Source of the DNA: Typha latifolia
Lineage: Eukaryota > Streptophyta > Magnoliopsida > Poales > Typhaceae
Assembly: GCA_019914945.1 (NCBI GenBank)
Contig: CM034100.1
Location: 15,263,096-15,327,095 of the forward strand
Length of the DNA stretch: 64,000 bases
Direction: 5' to 3'
Shown: positions 12,264 through 27,442 of the stretch, piece by piece
Layout of the letters: each line of letters starts with the position of its first letter
How positions within the stretch are numbered: position 1 is the stretch's first letter
Notes under the pieces: model-generated
Told to the model about the DNA's origin: nothing
Seen by the model: the letters and a program-made list of their open reading frames with translations, nothing else
The model's database searches: none
Position numbers and translations under genes: made by a program

Positions 12264-13302
12264 GGTTAATTACGCTCTCACTCTATGTACTATACTCAGT
12301 TTTCATGCAAACCCTATAAACTCTTTTAAGTTACAATATCTCTCATAAACTTTGAATCTAAATGAAATGGCAAGTGGGGTGATGGAATGCAACTAATGAC
12401 TATTATACCCCTAATATATATATATATTACATAATTGCCCTTAACTTAATCTTCTTCCTCCTTCCTCTATTATCCCCTTCATTCCCTCGAGATTTGCGCC
12501 TCCCTCCCCTCCTCCTTCCTCTCTCCCCGACCATCACTCCTCTCCATCTCCTCCGTCTTTCTAGTGCGAGCATGGAAGACCCTCCTCTCCTCCTTTGTTC
12601 GATCTGAGTTCGCCATAGTGCGTGACTTCACCTATTTCGCGCCGCCATCCTCGCTGCCCTTCTTGGTCACCCTCCTCCTTTGTCCAATTCGAGTCCTCCA
12701 TCATGCGTGACCTCGCTTTCTCTACACTGTCGTCCTCATTCCCCTTCTTAGCCGCCCTCATCCTCTGTCCAATATGAGTCCTTCATGGCGCATGACCTCA
12801 CCCGCGCTGCACCGTTGTCCTCGGCCACCCTCACTCTCACCGCCCGTGGCTACTCTCGCCCTCACCACCCTCGACCCCCCACTCCCACTTCACATGGCCG
12901 CCCTCAACTTCTTTGGCCACAACAAGCGGAAGCTCCTCTTCAAGGAACAGACAATGCTCCGGCACTACCCCTCAATATCTTAGCCAGCTGCACGACGCCT
13001 TAAGCCCCTCGCCCGATGGTGAGGCGAGGAAAGAGGGAGGAGGGGAAGCTATATTTAAGTCTAAATTAATTCTCCTAATTTAATTAAAGAGTAATAAAAA
13101 TATATTTAAATCTCTATTAATTTGATTGAAATATATAACGAGAGCATCTAGGTCACTTCAAAAAAATATAATTACCACGTAAGTCGACTCCTCCAATTTT
13201 TCTCATGGCACACTAACATAAATGTGATATTAAAATTTCCCTAAAATTCAAGGAGGACATTGTAACCTAAATAAGTTCATGAGGTTTTAGCATGATTAAC
13301 CC
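12264..13302. mobile_element. Candidate Mutator-like (Pack-MULE-type) element with GC-rich cargo
   Basis: The left end is GGTTAATTACGCTC and the right end, reversed, is GGGTTAATCATGCT; similarity continues imperfectly inward (AAGTTACAATATC against AGGTTACAATGTC). TTAAATATAT flanks both sides (12254-12263 and 13303-13312), close to the 9-10 bp duplication of Mutator elements, although such AT-rich DNA weakens this. The interior 12480-13030 is sharply GC-rich, unlike its surroundings, as in elements that have captured gene fragments. Open frames there are short and match nothing I recognise. Confidence 0.5.
12588..12840. repeat. Three-unit GC-rich tandem repeat (about 85-95 bp period)
   Basis: Three degenerate units begin near 12588, 12672 and 12755 with CCTCCTTTGTTCGATC, CCTCCTTTGTCCAATTC and ATCCTCTGTCCAATATG. 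Each continues with GAGT, a CAT-containing stretch and GCGTGAC or GCATGAC. It lies inside the candidate Mutator-like element. Confidence 0.7.
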
Positions 13303-13683
13303 TTAAATATATTAAAAAAAGTAAGCATTTCACTTTAATTTAGACTATAAGAGAATAAAGTAACATAAATAAAATAAAATTATTGGAGTTGAAGCAAATT
13401 TTAGTCTAACTGGTAAAAGTATAATACAAAAAAAAAATTAAAGATTTGGTGTACCAGATCTGAAATAGACCGCAGCAATTTATTGAAAAGCTTGCAACTT
13501 GAGGTCGATTTCCAGCGAGGTCTACATCAGAACAAGGAATTTTATTTAAAACTTAGTTTAATGACGAGGAAGTTTATAATGTGAACTTGCAAAACCAACC
13601 CCTTTTTTATATGAATCACGAGCGAAACCTAGTGAAAATCACCCTCTTTTTTTTTGGCTGTCTCTATAGATAATAATATGGTC

Positions 13684-13687
<4 letters not shown>

Positions 13688-13726
<39 letters not shown>
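13688..13726. repeat. (AT)n microsatellite
   Basis: An uninterrupted alternating AT run of roughly 36-38 bases in intergenic DNA. Confidence 0.95.
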
Positions 13727-13728
<2 letters not shown>

Positions 13729-14434
13729 CTGGTCAAGAGTGAATAAATATGGAATAGAGGGTCGAGGGAGATGCCCATGCAATTTAAAGATATTATTTTA
13801 TTTGATAACTTTGACAATGGAATCACTAAAAGCAGTGTATTTTTACTCTGTTTTATAAAAAAAATAAAATTTAAAAGATAAAAGATAAGAGGAGGTAATG
13901 GTGACAACTATAAACGTCAAGGAAATAAGATAAAAAAAAATTCGTTTGTTCTGCTATATGTTTTGAAATAGGAGCAATATTAATATTGATCATCAAAGTT
14001 TATAATTCGCCATATTCACTTAATTAGTTGTAGCATAATGGAAAATATATAATTACGAGAATTTTAATGGAGCAAGAGAGTTAGATTTTTCTTATCTGAA
14101 AGTAATAGAATTTATCCGTGCTAATATTTCATATCATAAATACATTGTAAAATAATTAGATTATTTTTTATTGTTTTCAAATCTAATTAATTTAATATTA
14201 TAATTTTATGTAGATCATATATAAAGATTAAAAATGCTTAGGTTTAAAGTACAAGTAAGTGAGTTAAAAAAAATCATGATTTTTTTAAATTAATAAAGAT
14301 TATTTATTTATTCAGCAACCAACTGAACCTGGCTTTTGGTATCCGGAATCTAGCGACGCTTGAGTTCGGCCTATCTCCACATGCTGACGTGGCGGAATCT
14401 CGTTGGCCTTTTGGGGCAACCTTAAAGCATCGGC

Positions 14435-14440
14435 CACGTG
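14435..14440 (+). promoter_or_regulatory. G-box (CACGTG) in the DnaJ promoter
   Basis: The sequence GGCCACGTGTTAG contains a palindromic CACGTG core. It lies about 130 bases upstream of the apparent GC-rich leader of the DnaJ gene. Such boxes bind bZIP and bHLH factors in stress and light responses. No clear heat-shock element was seen nearby. Confidence 0.45.
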
Positions 14441-15881
14441 TTAGTAAACCAGTGACGTGCCTCACAAGCTCACCCCAGTTGTCCGGCTAGGCTGATCGAA
14501 CGGCTGGCATCGCATCGCATTCTGACGCGGATGTCGAGACGCGAAAGCCTACTTAACGATCGCCAGCAGCAAAAGTACCTCCCTCTCCTCGAAATCGCTT
14601 CGGAGCTTCTCCTCCGTCGATATTATTATTACCCAATCGCCGCCTCCGTCGCTCCCAAATCGATCCGATCCTAAATCGATCTAGGGTTCGTATTCCGATC
14701 TCGATCTGCGTCATCTTTCTCTTCTTTTTGTTTTTCTAGCAATTTATGGTTTGTTTGGAAAGATTTCGCTTTTTTGTTTCTATTTTAGTTTGTTGTTTGG
14801 TTGGAGATGAAGTGTTGGGTTTTCATCATGGGAAGTAGGTTTCGGGAAGAAGTACCTGACAGATGCTGCTGATGTTTTTCTGGTTGATAGATCAGATGAT
14901 TATTGCTAAAGTTTCATGATCCTTTTATTTTTATAAAAAATTTCAAGTTAGATTATGCACTTGCTACGCATTAGTATGTTAGGAAATATGGTTTCTTTTT
15001 TATATTTTAAAGCCCAATTTTGTAGGGTTATTTATTATTAGACTGCGAAGAAATTGGGATCTAGTTAGGGTTTTCTTTTTACCTTTCCTAAAATCCGGCT
15101 TTAGGTCGTCAAAAAGTAAAACTTTTAAAAGTTAAGATTTGGATTCTACTGGTTCATCTCTTCTTCGGAGGATCTTTTCTTACGCCAGTGCGTGATCTCT
15201 CCCTCTTCTTCCTATTGTAGGGATATTCTTTCTGACCTATTGGGGAAGTCAGTCTTTTCCTCCATGCCATTGTGGTTATTTAGATCAGGTTGTTCATCTA
15301 CTAGTTCATGATTTTCCCCTTTTTTCAGTTTTTTTGGGATTCTCTAGTAATTACAGATCAACCAGTATCTACCTATTTTGACCACGAAGTTCATCTGATT
15401 AGTTCATGATTCTCTCTTTTCCTTGGATTCTTTAGTAGTGACAGATAACATTAATGGTCAATTTCGGTTTGACAGGAGAGTTTGGTTGTGAAATTTTGCC
15501 TAAGTTTTTATTGATCTAATTAAAGCAGGTTTTGTAATGACGGTTTCCTGTTTATTAAGGTATTATTTAGATTTTGATGTTGCCTCTTTGCTTTGTAGGC
15601 TAAGTTATGCTTCTTAAGAAATTGTTGATCCTTCATTTTTTGCAGTTAGATTTATACCACATTTTCTTGGGAAGGTAAACAGTGAATTTCCAATACCTTT
15701 GGGGAGATTTATTGTTTGATCAGACTTCTCTTTTCTCTTTTGCAACTCTTCGTGTAACAACTCTTGTCCCTTTAGCTGTCCATGTACCAAAGATCATTGT
15801 TGAGCTTTACCAGATTGATGACTAAATATCTTTTTGATGGTCATTATATTACAACCTAACTAACTAGATGAAGTAGATTTG

Positions 15882-16176
15882 TAATGAAAAGGGACTTTAG
15901 TTAAACTTGATTATAGACTTATAGTAATCATAAACACCAATTATAAGCCAACTAGTATGAATTTGCTGCAGAATTTATATTGAAAGGGGACTTTAGTTAA
16001 ACCTGATTCGTTCTGGTAAGTGGTATTCATAAACATCAATTATCAGCCAACTAGTATGAATTTTGCTGCAGAATATATAATGAAAGGGCACTTTAGGTAA
16101 AACTTATTCGTTCTGGTAAGTGGCATCCATAAACATCAATTATTAGCCAACTAGTATGAATTTGGAGCAATAGAAT
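15882..16176. repeat. Three tandem copies of a 97-bp unit in the DnaJ leader intron
   Basis: Units start near 15882, 15981 and 16079. Each has GGGACTTTAG or GGCACTTTAG at its start and AGCCAACTAGTATGAATTT near its end. Copies two and three are most alike (both carry ATTCGTTCTGGTAAGTGG). All lie in the intron between the leader exon and the first coding exon. Confidence 0.9.
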
Positions 16177-16433
16177 TTCATGTTCAATAAGTTGGCTTGA
16201 TAGTATGTGTACATGGCCTGATGATTTGGTTGCTATGTTATTAGGCGCTGTGGATTCAGATGTAAGATATGTCAGGAGATAGATTTTGATTGTCATTCTT
16301 TTAGTAGCGCATCAGTTTCAAGGCCTCTTTTTCCTTTGGGCCATCCTTTTTCATGCACACCATCAGTGACCATATTCTTCTCTTTCTTTTTTCCTCATTT
16401 GATACAGGGGAAGGTCTTTAAAGTTTTGTAATC

Positions 16434-19400
16434 ATGTTTGGACGTGCTCAGAGAAAAAGTGACAACACCAAATATTATGAGATCCTTGGTGTTTCAAAGA
16501 GTGCAAGCCAAGACGAACTTAAGAAGGCTTATAGGAAAGCTGCAATAAAGAATCACCCTGATAAGGGTGGTGACCCAGAGAAGGTGAGCCAGTCCATCTG
16601 TTTTTCAAAATTTATTTGTTACCTTTTTTCCTTTTTGGTAATGAATAGTGCTCCATTGGGGATAAACTAATAGGAGATCCTTTCTCAGGATGATTAGTGT
16701 CGTTTATTTGATGTGTGGTGTATTTGGGATGTTGTTTATGTCATTGGACAGTTTAAAGAGCTGGCTCAAGCCTATGATGTTCTTAGTGATCCTGAAAAGA
16801 GAGATATTTATGACCAATATGGAGAAGATGCCCTCAAAGAGGGAATGGGAGGAGGTGGTTCTTCTCACAGTCCATTCGATATATTTGAGCAATTCTTTGG
16901 TGGTGGCGGTGCTTTTGGTGGTGAGAGGGATAATTCCCACAACTTATTTTTTTCCTTGCTTGTTTAATTAATATTTTGCAATTGTTTAATTAATCTATCT
17001 TTTTTTTCCTTTTTTGATTAAAAGGCGGTAGCTCAAGAGGAAGGAGGCAAAAACAAGGTGAAGATGTCGTTCATACCTTAAAGGTGTCCCTGGAAGACTT
17101 GTATAATGGAACATCCAAAAAGCTTTCTCTGTCAAGAAATGTGCTTTGCTCAAAGTGTAAAGGGTATGTGTTCGGATCTTTTTTCATTTAGAATGACTGT
17201 TGCCTTTTTGTTTGGAAACATACTTATTGTTTGTGTGTTTTCTTTGTAGAATAGGTGGTTTTTCTTTGTAGTGATTCTATTAGCTGACTTGTTGCAATCA
17301 TCATCGTCATGCTTTTTCCAGTTCTTGATGCTACCACTTAACTATTTTTTAAATCTTTGAAAGTCATTTTTAATGAAATGAAGTCTTTTTTTAGTATATA
17401 AATTTGGAAGAAGTGAATTTTTTATATTTAAACTGTGAATAGGGAAGAACAAATTTATAACATATTTCTGGTTGACAAAATTTGTTAAATTATTCTAGGT
17501 TGTAATATTCCTCGTATAAGATAGAGGTATTCTTTCCATGGATTCTTTTCGACACTAGCCTCCATATCATTAGGTTTTGAAACACATACTGACATTCGTG
17601 TTGTTTACTGCCCGGGTTTCCCCATTCAATTTGTATTCTGTGTATCTAGTGACGGCTGTGCTCATGTATCCCTTAAGCAAGGTTCTTAACATCATTTTAA
17701 GTTCTGCCATATGGCTTATGAGGTTTGTTTCAGTTTTACCAATTTGATAATTTTGGTTTACGGTTATCATTTGGAAAAAAAAAGAATCATGAGATTACGG
17801 TTGTGTTTTAAAGTGGACTTGCTGGGCGTAAATTTTTCCCCACTTATTTTTTTGAATAGGGTGATAAAAATAGTTCCACCTCCTTGGTGTACTTATTTAT
17901 CTTAAGATAAACTATAAAAGGATAAAAGCATAAAAGCACCTTTTTGCCTTTTCATATTGTCAATTTTGCCCAAAACCTATTCCCCTCCAGAAGATATATG
18001 TTAAATTTTAAATACTATACGTGTGGTATTGTGGCACCTAAAATGTAATTAAAATTTTTGTTTGTGTTTGTGTATAATATTTAGCCAACAACATGCACTA
18101 AGATTACCCAAAACCTTCAAAACAGACCTTTCAACTAGTGAAGTTGGAGAAATTGCTGGAGCTCTAGCAATCAGGGCCATTATAGTAAGGTGTTTTAGGT
18201 TCAGGAAAACTTACAAGGGTTAGTCTTGAATCACATGTGAATATTGGTCTTATTATGCACCAAGAGTGGATTAGTGTGCAGGTGGGCATGGATTGCTGAT
18301 TGTTAGGTCCTGCAAAATAGTTGTATTTCTTAGGCTTATTTAAGATTTTTTGCTTGTCGACTAAATAACATCCCCCCATTTTTATTTTATCCTTATTATA
18401 AATTTTTGTTTACTATCCATTCAGAAAGGGATCAAAAAGTGGTGCATCAGGAAGATGTTATGGATGTCAAGGTTCAGGAGTGCGGACGGTAACTAGACAG
18501 ATAGGACTAGGCATGATCCAGCAGATGCAACATGTTTGTCCTGAGTGCAGAGGAGCAGGTTTGGCAGTTCTTTCATAAGTCATATATAGTCCTTGCATAT
18601 TCTTTGTGGACACCATTTGCTTCATTTGGATTTCCTAATTCTATTGCCATGCAGGTGAGGTCATCAGTGATAAGGACAAGTGCCCACAGTGCAAGGGGAA
18701 CAAAGTTGTCCAGGAGAAGAAGGTGTTGGAGGTGCATGTCGAGAAAGGAATGCAACACGGTCAGAAGATTGTATTCCAAGGAGAAGCTGATGAAGCTGTA
18801 AGTGAGAGCTATTGTTTTGGCTGACATTGCCTCTTTCTTTCTTTGTTTACTTAGCTTGAGCTATGTTCTGCTGTTTTCCTGAGTATGCTCCTGCAATCTA
18901 GTCTTTGTTTTCTAGTTCTTTGGGCAATTATTACTATTTTTAATGTTTTTGCCCCTTTTGGATATTAGATTTTAATTTTTGACATGCAGAGTGATGCTAG
19001 AATTTTCTCTTCTTTCCTTTTTATTTGGTTGAGTCATTAACATTGCCACATAACATCTTTATTTCTGCAGCCTGACACAGTGGCCGGGGATATAGTATTT
19101 GTGTTGCAACTGAAAGAGCATCCTAAATTCAAGAGGAAATTTGATGATCTTTATGTGGAGCATACTCTCAGTCTGACTGAGGCACTGTGTGGTTTCCAGT
19201 TTGCTTTGACCCATCTTGATGGCCGACAGTTACTAATCAAGTCTAATCCCGGGGAAGTCATTAAGCCTGGTATATTTCTTCTTGAATCTCTAGCCTTAGC
19301 ATAAATTTCCTCATCCTGTTTTACCTGCACTGTTATAAATAAATGCAACCCTTTTCTTGCCGGAGAAACTAATTTGACGTTCTCTAAACAGATCAACACA

Positions 19401-19711
19401 AGGCAATCAATGATGAGGGTATGCCTCAGCACGGCAGGCCCTTCATGAAGGGCCGTCTCTACATCCAATTCAATGTTGAATTTCCAGACTCGGGAATACT
19501 TTCTCCTGATAAATCTCGAGCCTTGGAGAAGATTCTGCCGCCTAGACCCAGCGCCCACTTGCCGGACATGGAACTCGATGAGTGTGAGGAGACCACTATG
19601 TACGATGTCAATATTGAAGAGGAGATGAGGCGTAAGCAGCAACAACAGCAGCAGGAAGCCTACGACGAAGATGAGGATGCCGGCCCAAGGGTACAATGTG
19701 CTCAACAATAA
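16434..19711 (+). CDS. Type I DnaJ (Hsp40) co-chaperone, prenylated ANJ1/AtJ2-AtJ3 type
   Basis: This cytosolic J-protein stimulates Hsp70 ATPase activity and delivers unfolded clients. Seven coding exons join in phase: 16434-16583, 16752-16920, 17025-17163, 18425-18558, 18655-18797, 19071-19269 and 19392-19711, giving 417 residues, the usual length. The J domain occupies residues 1-75 with HPD at 41-43. A Gly-rich linker ([10 protein letters not shown]) follows. Four CxxCxGxG-type zinc motifs follow from Cys148 ([28 protein letters not shown]). A C-terminal substrate-binding domain comes next, then a Gln- and acid-rich tail. The protein ends CAQQ, a farnesylation signal typical of plant members. 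A non-coding leader exon lies near 14560-14690; the leader intron ends at 16407, 26 bases before the ATG. That intron carries the 97-bp repeats. Confidence 0.96.
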
Positions 19712-21407
19712 GCTCACCCTTGCGGTTTAGATAATTAGACCTTGCTGCTGCAGAGACTGCAACAGTCACCACAACATTCTATTACCTCTTCTGTTGGACT
19801 GTACTAGTTTAGTTTTGGGTTCTTTTGCTTGATTTGTGTCCCACGTATTTGCTTCTTGTTAGTCATATTATCTTCCATTTTTTTGAGCTTAGTGTGTGAC
19901 AATAGTATACTCTGGTATTGCATGAATTATGTAGGCTTCTCAGTCGAAGCATCCTTATGATAAATGTTTGTTTACCTCCTAGTACAAAGTAAACCTCAAA
20001 ACTCATAAATTGAAGATAAATATCTTGGGATTTAATCTCCATATCTGATGCCAAAGAGATTGGCCCTTTGCTAAACCCATTTAAACAAAAATTATGGCTT
20101 AATTATCTTCTAATGCATTAATCTATTTCGTTTTGGTGGCGTGAGAGCCCATTTGAAGTATGGGAGGAGTAGAAGTTATTTAATTTGAGGAAGCTGAAGC
20201 TTTCTAGTTCTTACTGACTTGCACAACACTGATAACTTATGCAATCACTAAACTTCCTCTTAAGAAACTATTTAGCTATAAGCTAGAGAAGCCTAGAAGA
20301 ATGGAGGGTTAGCAAAAGTCTTACACTATCTCTGTTTTTTTTTTTCTTCTTTCTTCTCTCATCTATAAAAGAAAGGAGTCTTCCATTACTTGATTCCCTT
20401 GCCCAGTCATTAGGCTCAATAATGCCTTGCCTTGGATCAATTAGTCAATTAGATGAATAATAATTTTATCAGTGATAGCATTACCTTGCAGTGAGAATTG
20501 TGACTGTAGCTATAGCTAAGTCATTGCTCTTAAAAAATTAATCACTAAACAACTAGAACATAGAAGTTAACGCACTAGCAAATTACCCTCTTAGGACATA
20601 TGCTTGCTTAGAGCTCATAGTTTTTCCTATGTGCATTAACCTCCTTAATTACCATAGGTTGTTAGACTAACCAAGAAGCCAGTGATAATTAAATTATTGT
20701 AGGTTGTTAGATCGGTGGTGGTTGTGCTACGAACAGAAGAACATTATATGCCATATGGAACACGCCATTTGACATGTTTCTATTTTTTGTCGAAATTTTA
20801 TTTTAAAATGATGTTACATTTAATATAAGCATATTTAAAAAGTCGAAACTTTGGGTAATACCTCTGCAGTGATAAATTGAGGTTAAGTGATAAATAATAC
20901 ATGCTGGAATAGTGTTTTTGCTCATATAGTTAAAGAAACTAATATTTAAACGAGTGTGTATTCTTTAGTTTAAATCTCAGCGCTATAGATTTAACTGGAT
21001 TAATATATAACTCTCTAATTTATTCTCTCTAAGTATGATCTATGTGTATAACTTTCAATTCAAAAAAGTAACAGGAAAAAAAGGAAAAATTGAAAAAAAA
21101 AAATTGGGTCGGCTGCCACCTCAACTGTGCGAAATTAGAAGATTTTGTTTAGCAAAAATAGAAAGTCATAATTAGATTATCACCGAATCTATGTCGGTCT
21201 TTTTCTTTTTTATTAAATTATAATTTTGCATGGCCCCATCGGCCCATCTTCTTATTAAAATCCTCATTGGCTTTTCTCTTTTCTCTATGTTGCTCCTGTC
21301 CCTTGTCCAATTTGGGCATTCAATAAAAAGGCCCTCTCTGATTACCTTATATTCAACCCCCAGACCCCAGTACACATGAACTCCTCCAAAACTTCTAAAC
21401 CTTCATC
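19712..21407. other. DnaJ 3' untranslated region and intergenic spacer
   Basis: The first 250 or so bases are the likely DnaJ 3' untranslated region. The remainder to about 21300 is AT-rich spacer without a recognisable gene or well-bounded repeat. The last 100 bases form the immediate promoter and leader of the AP2/ERF gene. Confidence 0.6.
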
Positions 21408-22040
21408 ATGGAATTAAAAGCAAACTCCTCCTCCTCTTCCTCCTCTTCCTCCTCTTCTTCGTACTTCTCTGCCCCTACTAGTACTAATGCACAAGAGTCT
21501 AAGATAACAAAAAAGGACAAGAAGAGCGGCGGCGGCGGCGAGAGTACTAGGAAGAGAAGCAACGGGGGGAAGCACCCGGTCTACTGCGGTGTCCGGATGC
21601 GGAACTGGGGAAAGTGGGTGTCGGAGATCCGTGAGCCGAGGAAGAAGTCGAGGATATGGCTCGGGACGTTCCCGACCGCCGAGATGGCGGCGCGGGCTCA
21701 CGACGTGGCTGCGCTCGCCGTCAAGGGTCGGTCGGCGCACCTCAACTTCCCCGAGCTGGCCGCCGAGCTCCCTCGCCCCGCCACCGCCTCTCCCAAGGAC
21801 ATCCAAGCGGCGGCAGCTCTCGCCGCCGCCGAGCTGCCGAGCTCGCCGCACTCCCCGGCGTCGGCAAAGCCGTGCAACGGCAGCGGCGGTGGCGAAGATG
21901 ATGCATTCTTTGATCTACCTGATCTCATCCTTGACTTGAGAGGTGGATGCTGCTACTCTTCTTCTTTATGGGGGGTTTCTTTAAAGGATGGTGATGTTCT
22001 TGAAGAGCCTTTCTTATGGGAGTATTGTTATAGCTCATAG
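21408..22040 (+). CDS. AP2/ERF transcription factor, DREB A-4 (TINY/ERF group III) type
   Basis: This single-exon gene of 210 residues would encode a nuclear factor that binds DRE/GCC-type promoter elements in stress responses. The N-terminus has a 12-serine run (residues 7-18) and a basic stretch (STRKRS). The AP2 domain spans residues 59-115: [20 protein letters not shown] marks the DREB class, with Val and Glu at the diagnostic positions 14 and 19. The group III motif [19 protein letters not shown] follows. The C-terminus has acidic DLPDLILDL and ends near FLWEY, like the activation motif of TINY relatives. Oddity: the usual YRGVR start of the domain reads YCGVR here, with Cys60 (codon TGC) in place of an Arg that contacts DNA in AtERF1. 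The coding region is strongly GC-rich in the middle. The family is certain, the exact orthologue is not. Confidence 0.94.
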   Translation: MELKANSSSSSSSSSSSSYFSAPTSTNAQESKITKKDKKSGGGGESTRKRSNGGKHPVYCGVRMRNWGKWVSEIREPRKKSRIWLGTFPTAEMAARAHDVAALAVKGRSAHLNFPELAAELPRPATASPKDIQAAAALAAAELPSSPHSPASAKPCNGSGGGEDDAFFDLPDLILDLRGGCCYSSSLWGVSLKDGDVLEEPFLWEYCYSS

Positions 22041-24941
22041 TAGTAGCAGCAGTAGAAACTCCAATCCTACTTTGAGTCTTCCAATTGATCAAAGATTAAA
22101 AGATAAAGGAGTTCTAAGCCACTCCAGTAGAGAAGGACTCTTCAATTAATACAATGTAATTAAGCAAATATTAAGTATGCCTAATATGGTTTCTATTTCT
22201 GTGTAAGATTATGATGATGAACTGATGGTTTGGTTACATATGTGCATGCTTTTACTATAAATTCTATAATCATCATATGGTGACAAAGGATCCCACTTTC
22301 TATTGGGAAATATGATACGAATAATTGTGTTATTTAATTGCAAAGCTAATCTTCCTGCAGTCAAGAAGATCCCTCAAATATGAATGCCCACATCACTTTC
22401 ATGTCCTGATTAAGCCAATATATGATCTTTATTTTTTCTCTGTAGAGAGATGGATACCACCAACCTACACAATTATTATGATGCCTTAAGGTGGGGTAAT
22501 TAAACCTTTCTTTTTTTGCCCCTTTCCATTATAAAAATGGGGGAGATCTCCTAAAGGCTAGTGCAGTATGATTTTGGATACACTGACCCTCTCTTAATTG
22601 TCTACGCCAAATCATCGCAGCCACGCGTCGATGAATAGCTGGTCACTTCGGCTTTTCTGAAACTATTAATTTCTTAAAAATGACATGCAACAAATTAGTT
22701 GTTAATTATGAGTGGCAAGATGCTTGTAGGTTGATGTTTTTTAAGTGTACAGGTAACAAGATTTTTGTTCTATCTGAGTGAATAACTGATGCATATGCTG
22801 ATGGAGAAATTTTTGTGTTCAATTGAGAAATAATTGGTACTGGACCACAATTGTGCTCTTATGTCTATTATTGAGTCCTTCCCTAAGGATGAGGAATTAG
22901 CTAGAGTTTGGTGCACAAATAGGTACAAGATATGTTTCTTGCTGGTGAAAACTAGTTATGCTATGACCCTTCTACAATTAATGCAAAATGTTACATAGTC
23001 TTTTATTTATGTACATTGCTCTCAGTAATGCCACTGAAGTTCTCATTACACTTCTTTTTACTTACCACAGTTAGTATTATGAGAAAATAGATCTAGAGAC
23101 AAAAAAAAGGTCATAATCTACTAGCCCTCAGATAAAGTTGGACATGGAACAACACAAGCAAGGTATAAAGAGTCTTATTTATCTTTTGAGGAGGAGAAGG
23201 GCAATCTTGATCCAGCCTTTAACTTTTTCTTTTTTGTTGGAAAGAAGCTCATCATGCACCTCATTTTTTTTTTAATCTTTTAAAAATCATAACATGAGAC
23301 AGTTACATTCTTCTGATGCATGCATCCTTCGCTATTTTGTATGGATTGTGTCAGGTCGTAGGAATTTTGACGATTTGGTATGTAACAACCCAATTGGTTG
23401 TTCTAAAGTTAGAAAGCTACTTCAATATATATATATATATATATATTGAACATATCTACCAGTCAGTCTGATACGCCAGGTACACAGGTTGGAAGTTCCT
23501 TTAAAGACAGATGATCAAAGCTACTTATTTGGGGTCGTCTTTGCACTTAGAAGCTGCAGGGAGAAGAGCATATTACAATAATTGATGCTTAATTTCCAAA
23601 TGGTTAAAGCAATATATATATAGCTGATTTTGGGACAATCTTAAGTCTGCCGTTAATTTTTTTTTAATGTCTAATTTATTTTAAAATTTAAATACGAAAC
23701 TAGATAAGTTTTATAATGTCTACTGGATAATAACATTCAAAGATAAATCTTTTATAATTTAAAAGTCATAAAGTACTAAATTTTAAGAGGCGAAATTTCT
23801 ACATAGATTGCTGAATTGAACAATGATTTCCAAATAAGTGTCACTTTCTCTTCTTAAGACTGAGCAACTTAGCGACTTTTAAATTTTCACATAAAAAGTA
23901 ACTTAAAAATAAGTCATTGAATTAAAAAGCAACTTATATTTAAAAGTTAAAGTGGGGTAAATCCTATTGGATGCATAAATTAAAAAAAAAAGGTTGTAGG
24001 AGGGCTAGTTTGGTCAAAAACTCCAATAAAGCTTTCATTATTGTTTACAAAGTGAGGACAAAATAGTGAACGGAATGCATTTCCACTTGGCACAAATAGG
24101 CTGGACGATGGTACTGCCTGCCTCAAAGATTTGAGACATGGAAGGGCGTAATTATTTATGAACCAAAAGAACAGAGAATAACAAAACTTTAAGCAGAAGA
24201 GGAGTGGCAAAATAGGAAAAGAGATGAAAGGGAATAAGGTGGGGTCAGCGTGCTAAACAGGACGATGAATAGCACACTAAGACAGGCATTACCTACAGCG
24301 ACTTTGCCTCACCCAATTGTTTCGTGACACCCTCTTTGGAAACCTGGAGTTGCTTTCCGACACCCTGTTTGGAAGTCCTGAATTCTAGATTTTTACACTT
24401 GACTGCCACATGAGATATAGATTGATTGAAGTAGATTTGGATCGATTTACGCAGAGTAGGGGAAAAAAAAACTGAGGATTTTACAGTCAAATCCGGGCAG
24501 AAGTCCTGCAAAACGACAATATGGCAAGGGCGAAACGGTACGTCCTGCAAAATAACAATTAACACATCAAACATGACTCGAGAGTGATAGAAGTCGGTGA
24601 ATTATGGGATGCGAAAAGCCATCTCCGAGCTTTGAATCTGCAACTCTGTACTGATTCAAACATTGGAAGTTAAACAGACACGGGGCACCGACACTGCTTG
24701 AGAGAAACAGAACATGAAATAGCAAGGCGGAATAATGAAATAGTATAGCACTTTGAAGAGAATTAAACAAGTAGCAATTCCATTACTGAGGTAAATACCA
24801 AGACTGTAGAATAAGGCCAAAGCAAAAGAGTTCAAAGAGTTGCTCCAAACAAAGACAACAAAATTTGATATTGAGACATCTAACAAACTATCAAAGTGCG
24901 AGCAAAATGAAAACTCAGAGCAAAGATAATCTAAGGAAAGT
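22041..24941. other. Intergenic spacer and eL15 3' flank
   Basis: The ERF 3' region runs for a few hundred bases after the stop. The rest is AT-rich spacer with a (TA)n run at about 23426-23446. At 24010-24022 the sequence TTTGGTCAAAAACTC matches one end of the MITE family at 51473, but the other end is missing. From about 24700 to 24941 is the likely 3' untranslated region of eL15. No gene was recognised. Confidence 0.55.
23426..23446. repeat. (TA)n microsatellite
   Basis: An alternating AT run of about 20 bases in intergenic DNA. Confidence 0.9.

Positions 24942-27442
<2,501 letters not shown>

Larger units (their letters stand above)
11240..14560. other. Intergenic region between divergent phosphatase and DnaJ genes
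   Basis: The DNA is mostly AT-rich. It holds the phosphatase promoter (11240 to about 11500), a candidate Mutator-like element at 12264-13302, an (AT)n run at about 13688-13726, and the DnaJ promoter from about 14330, where GC content rises. At about 11477 the sequence GGATTAATTACACTTGAATC resembles the end of the element starting at 12264. I see no gene. Confidence 0.6.

Noticed and set aside
19151..19717. A 188-codon minus-strand open frame
   Set aside because: It is antisense to DnaJ coding exons 6-7 and spans an intron; the DnaJ reading is unambiguous.
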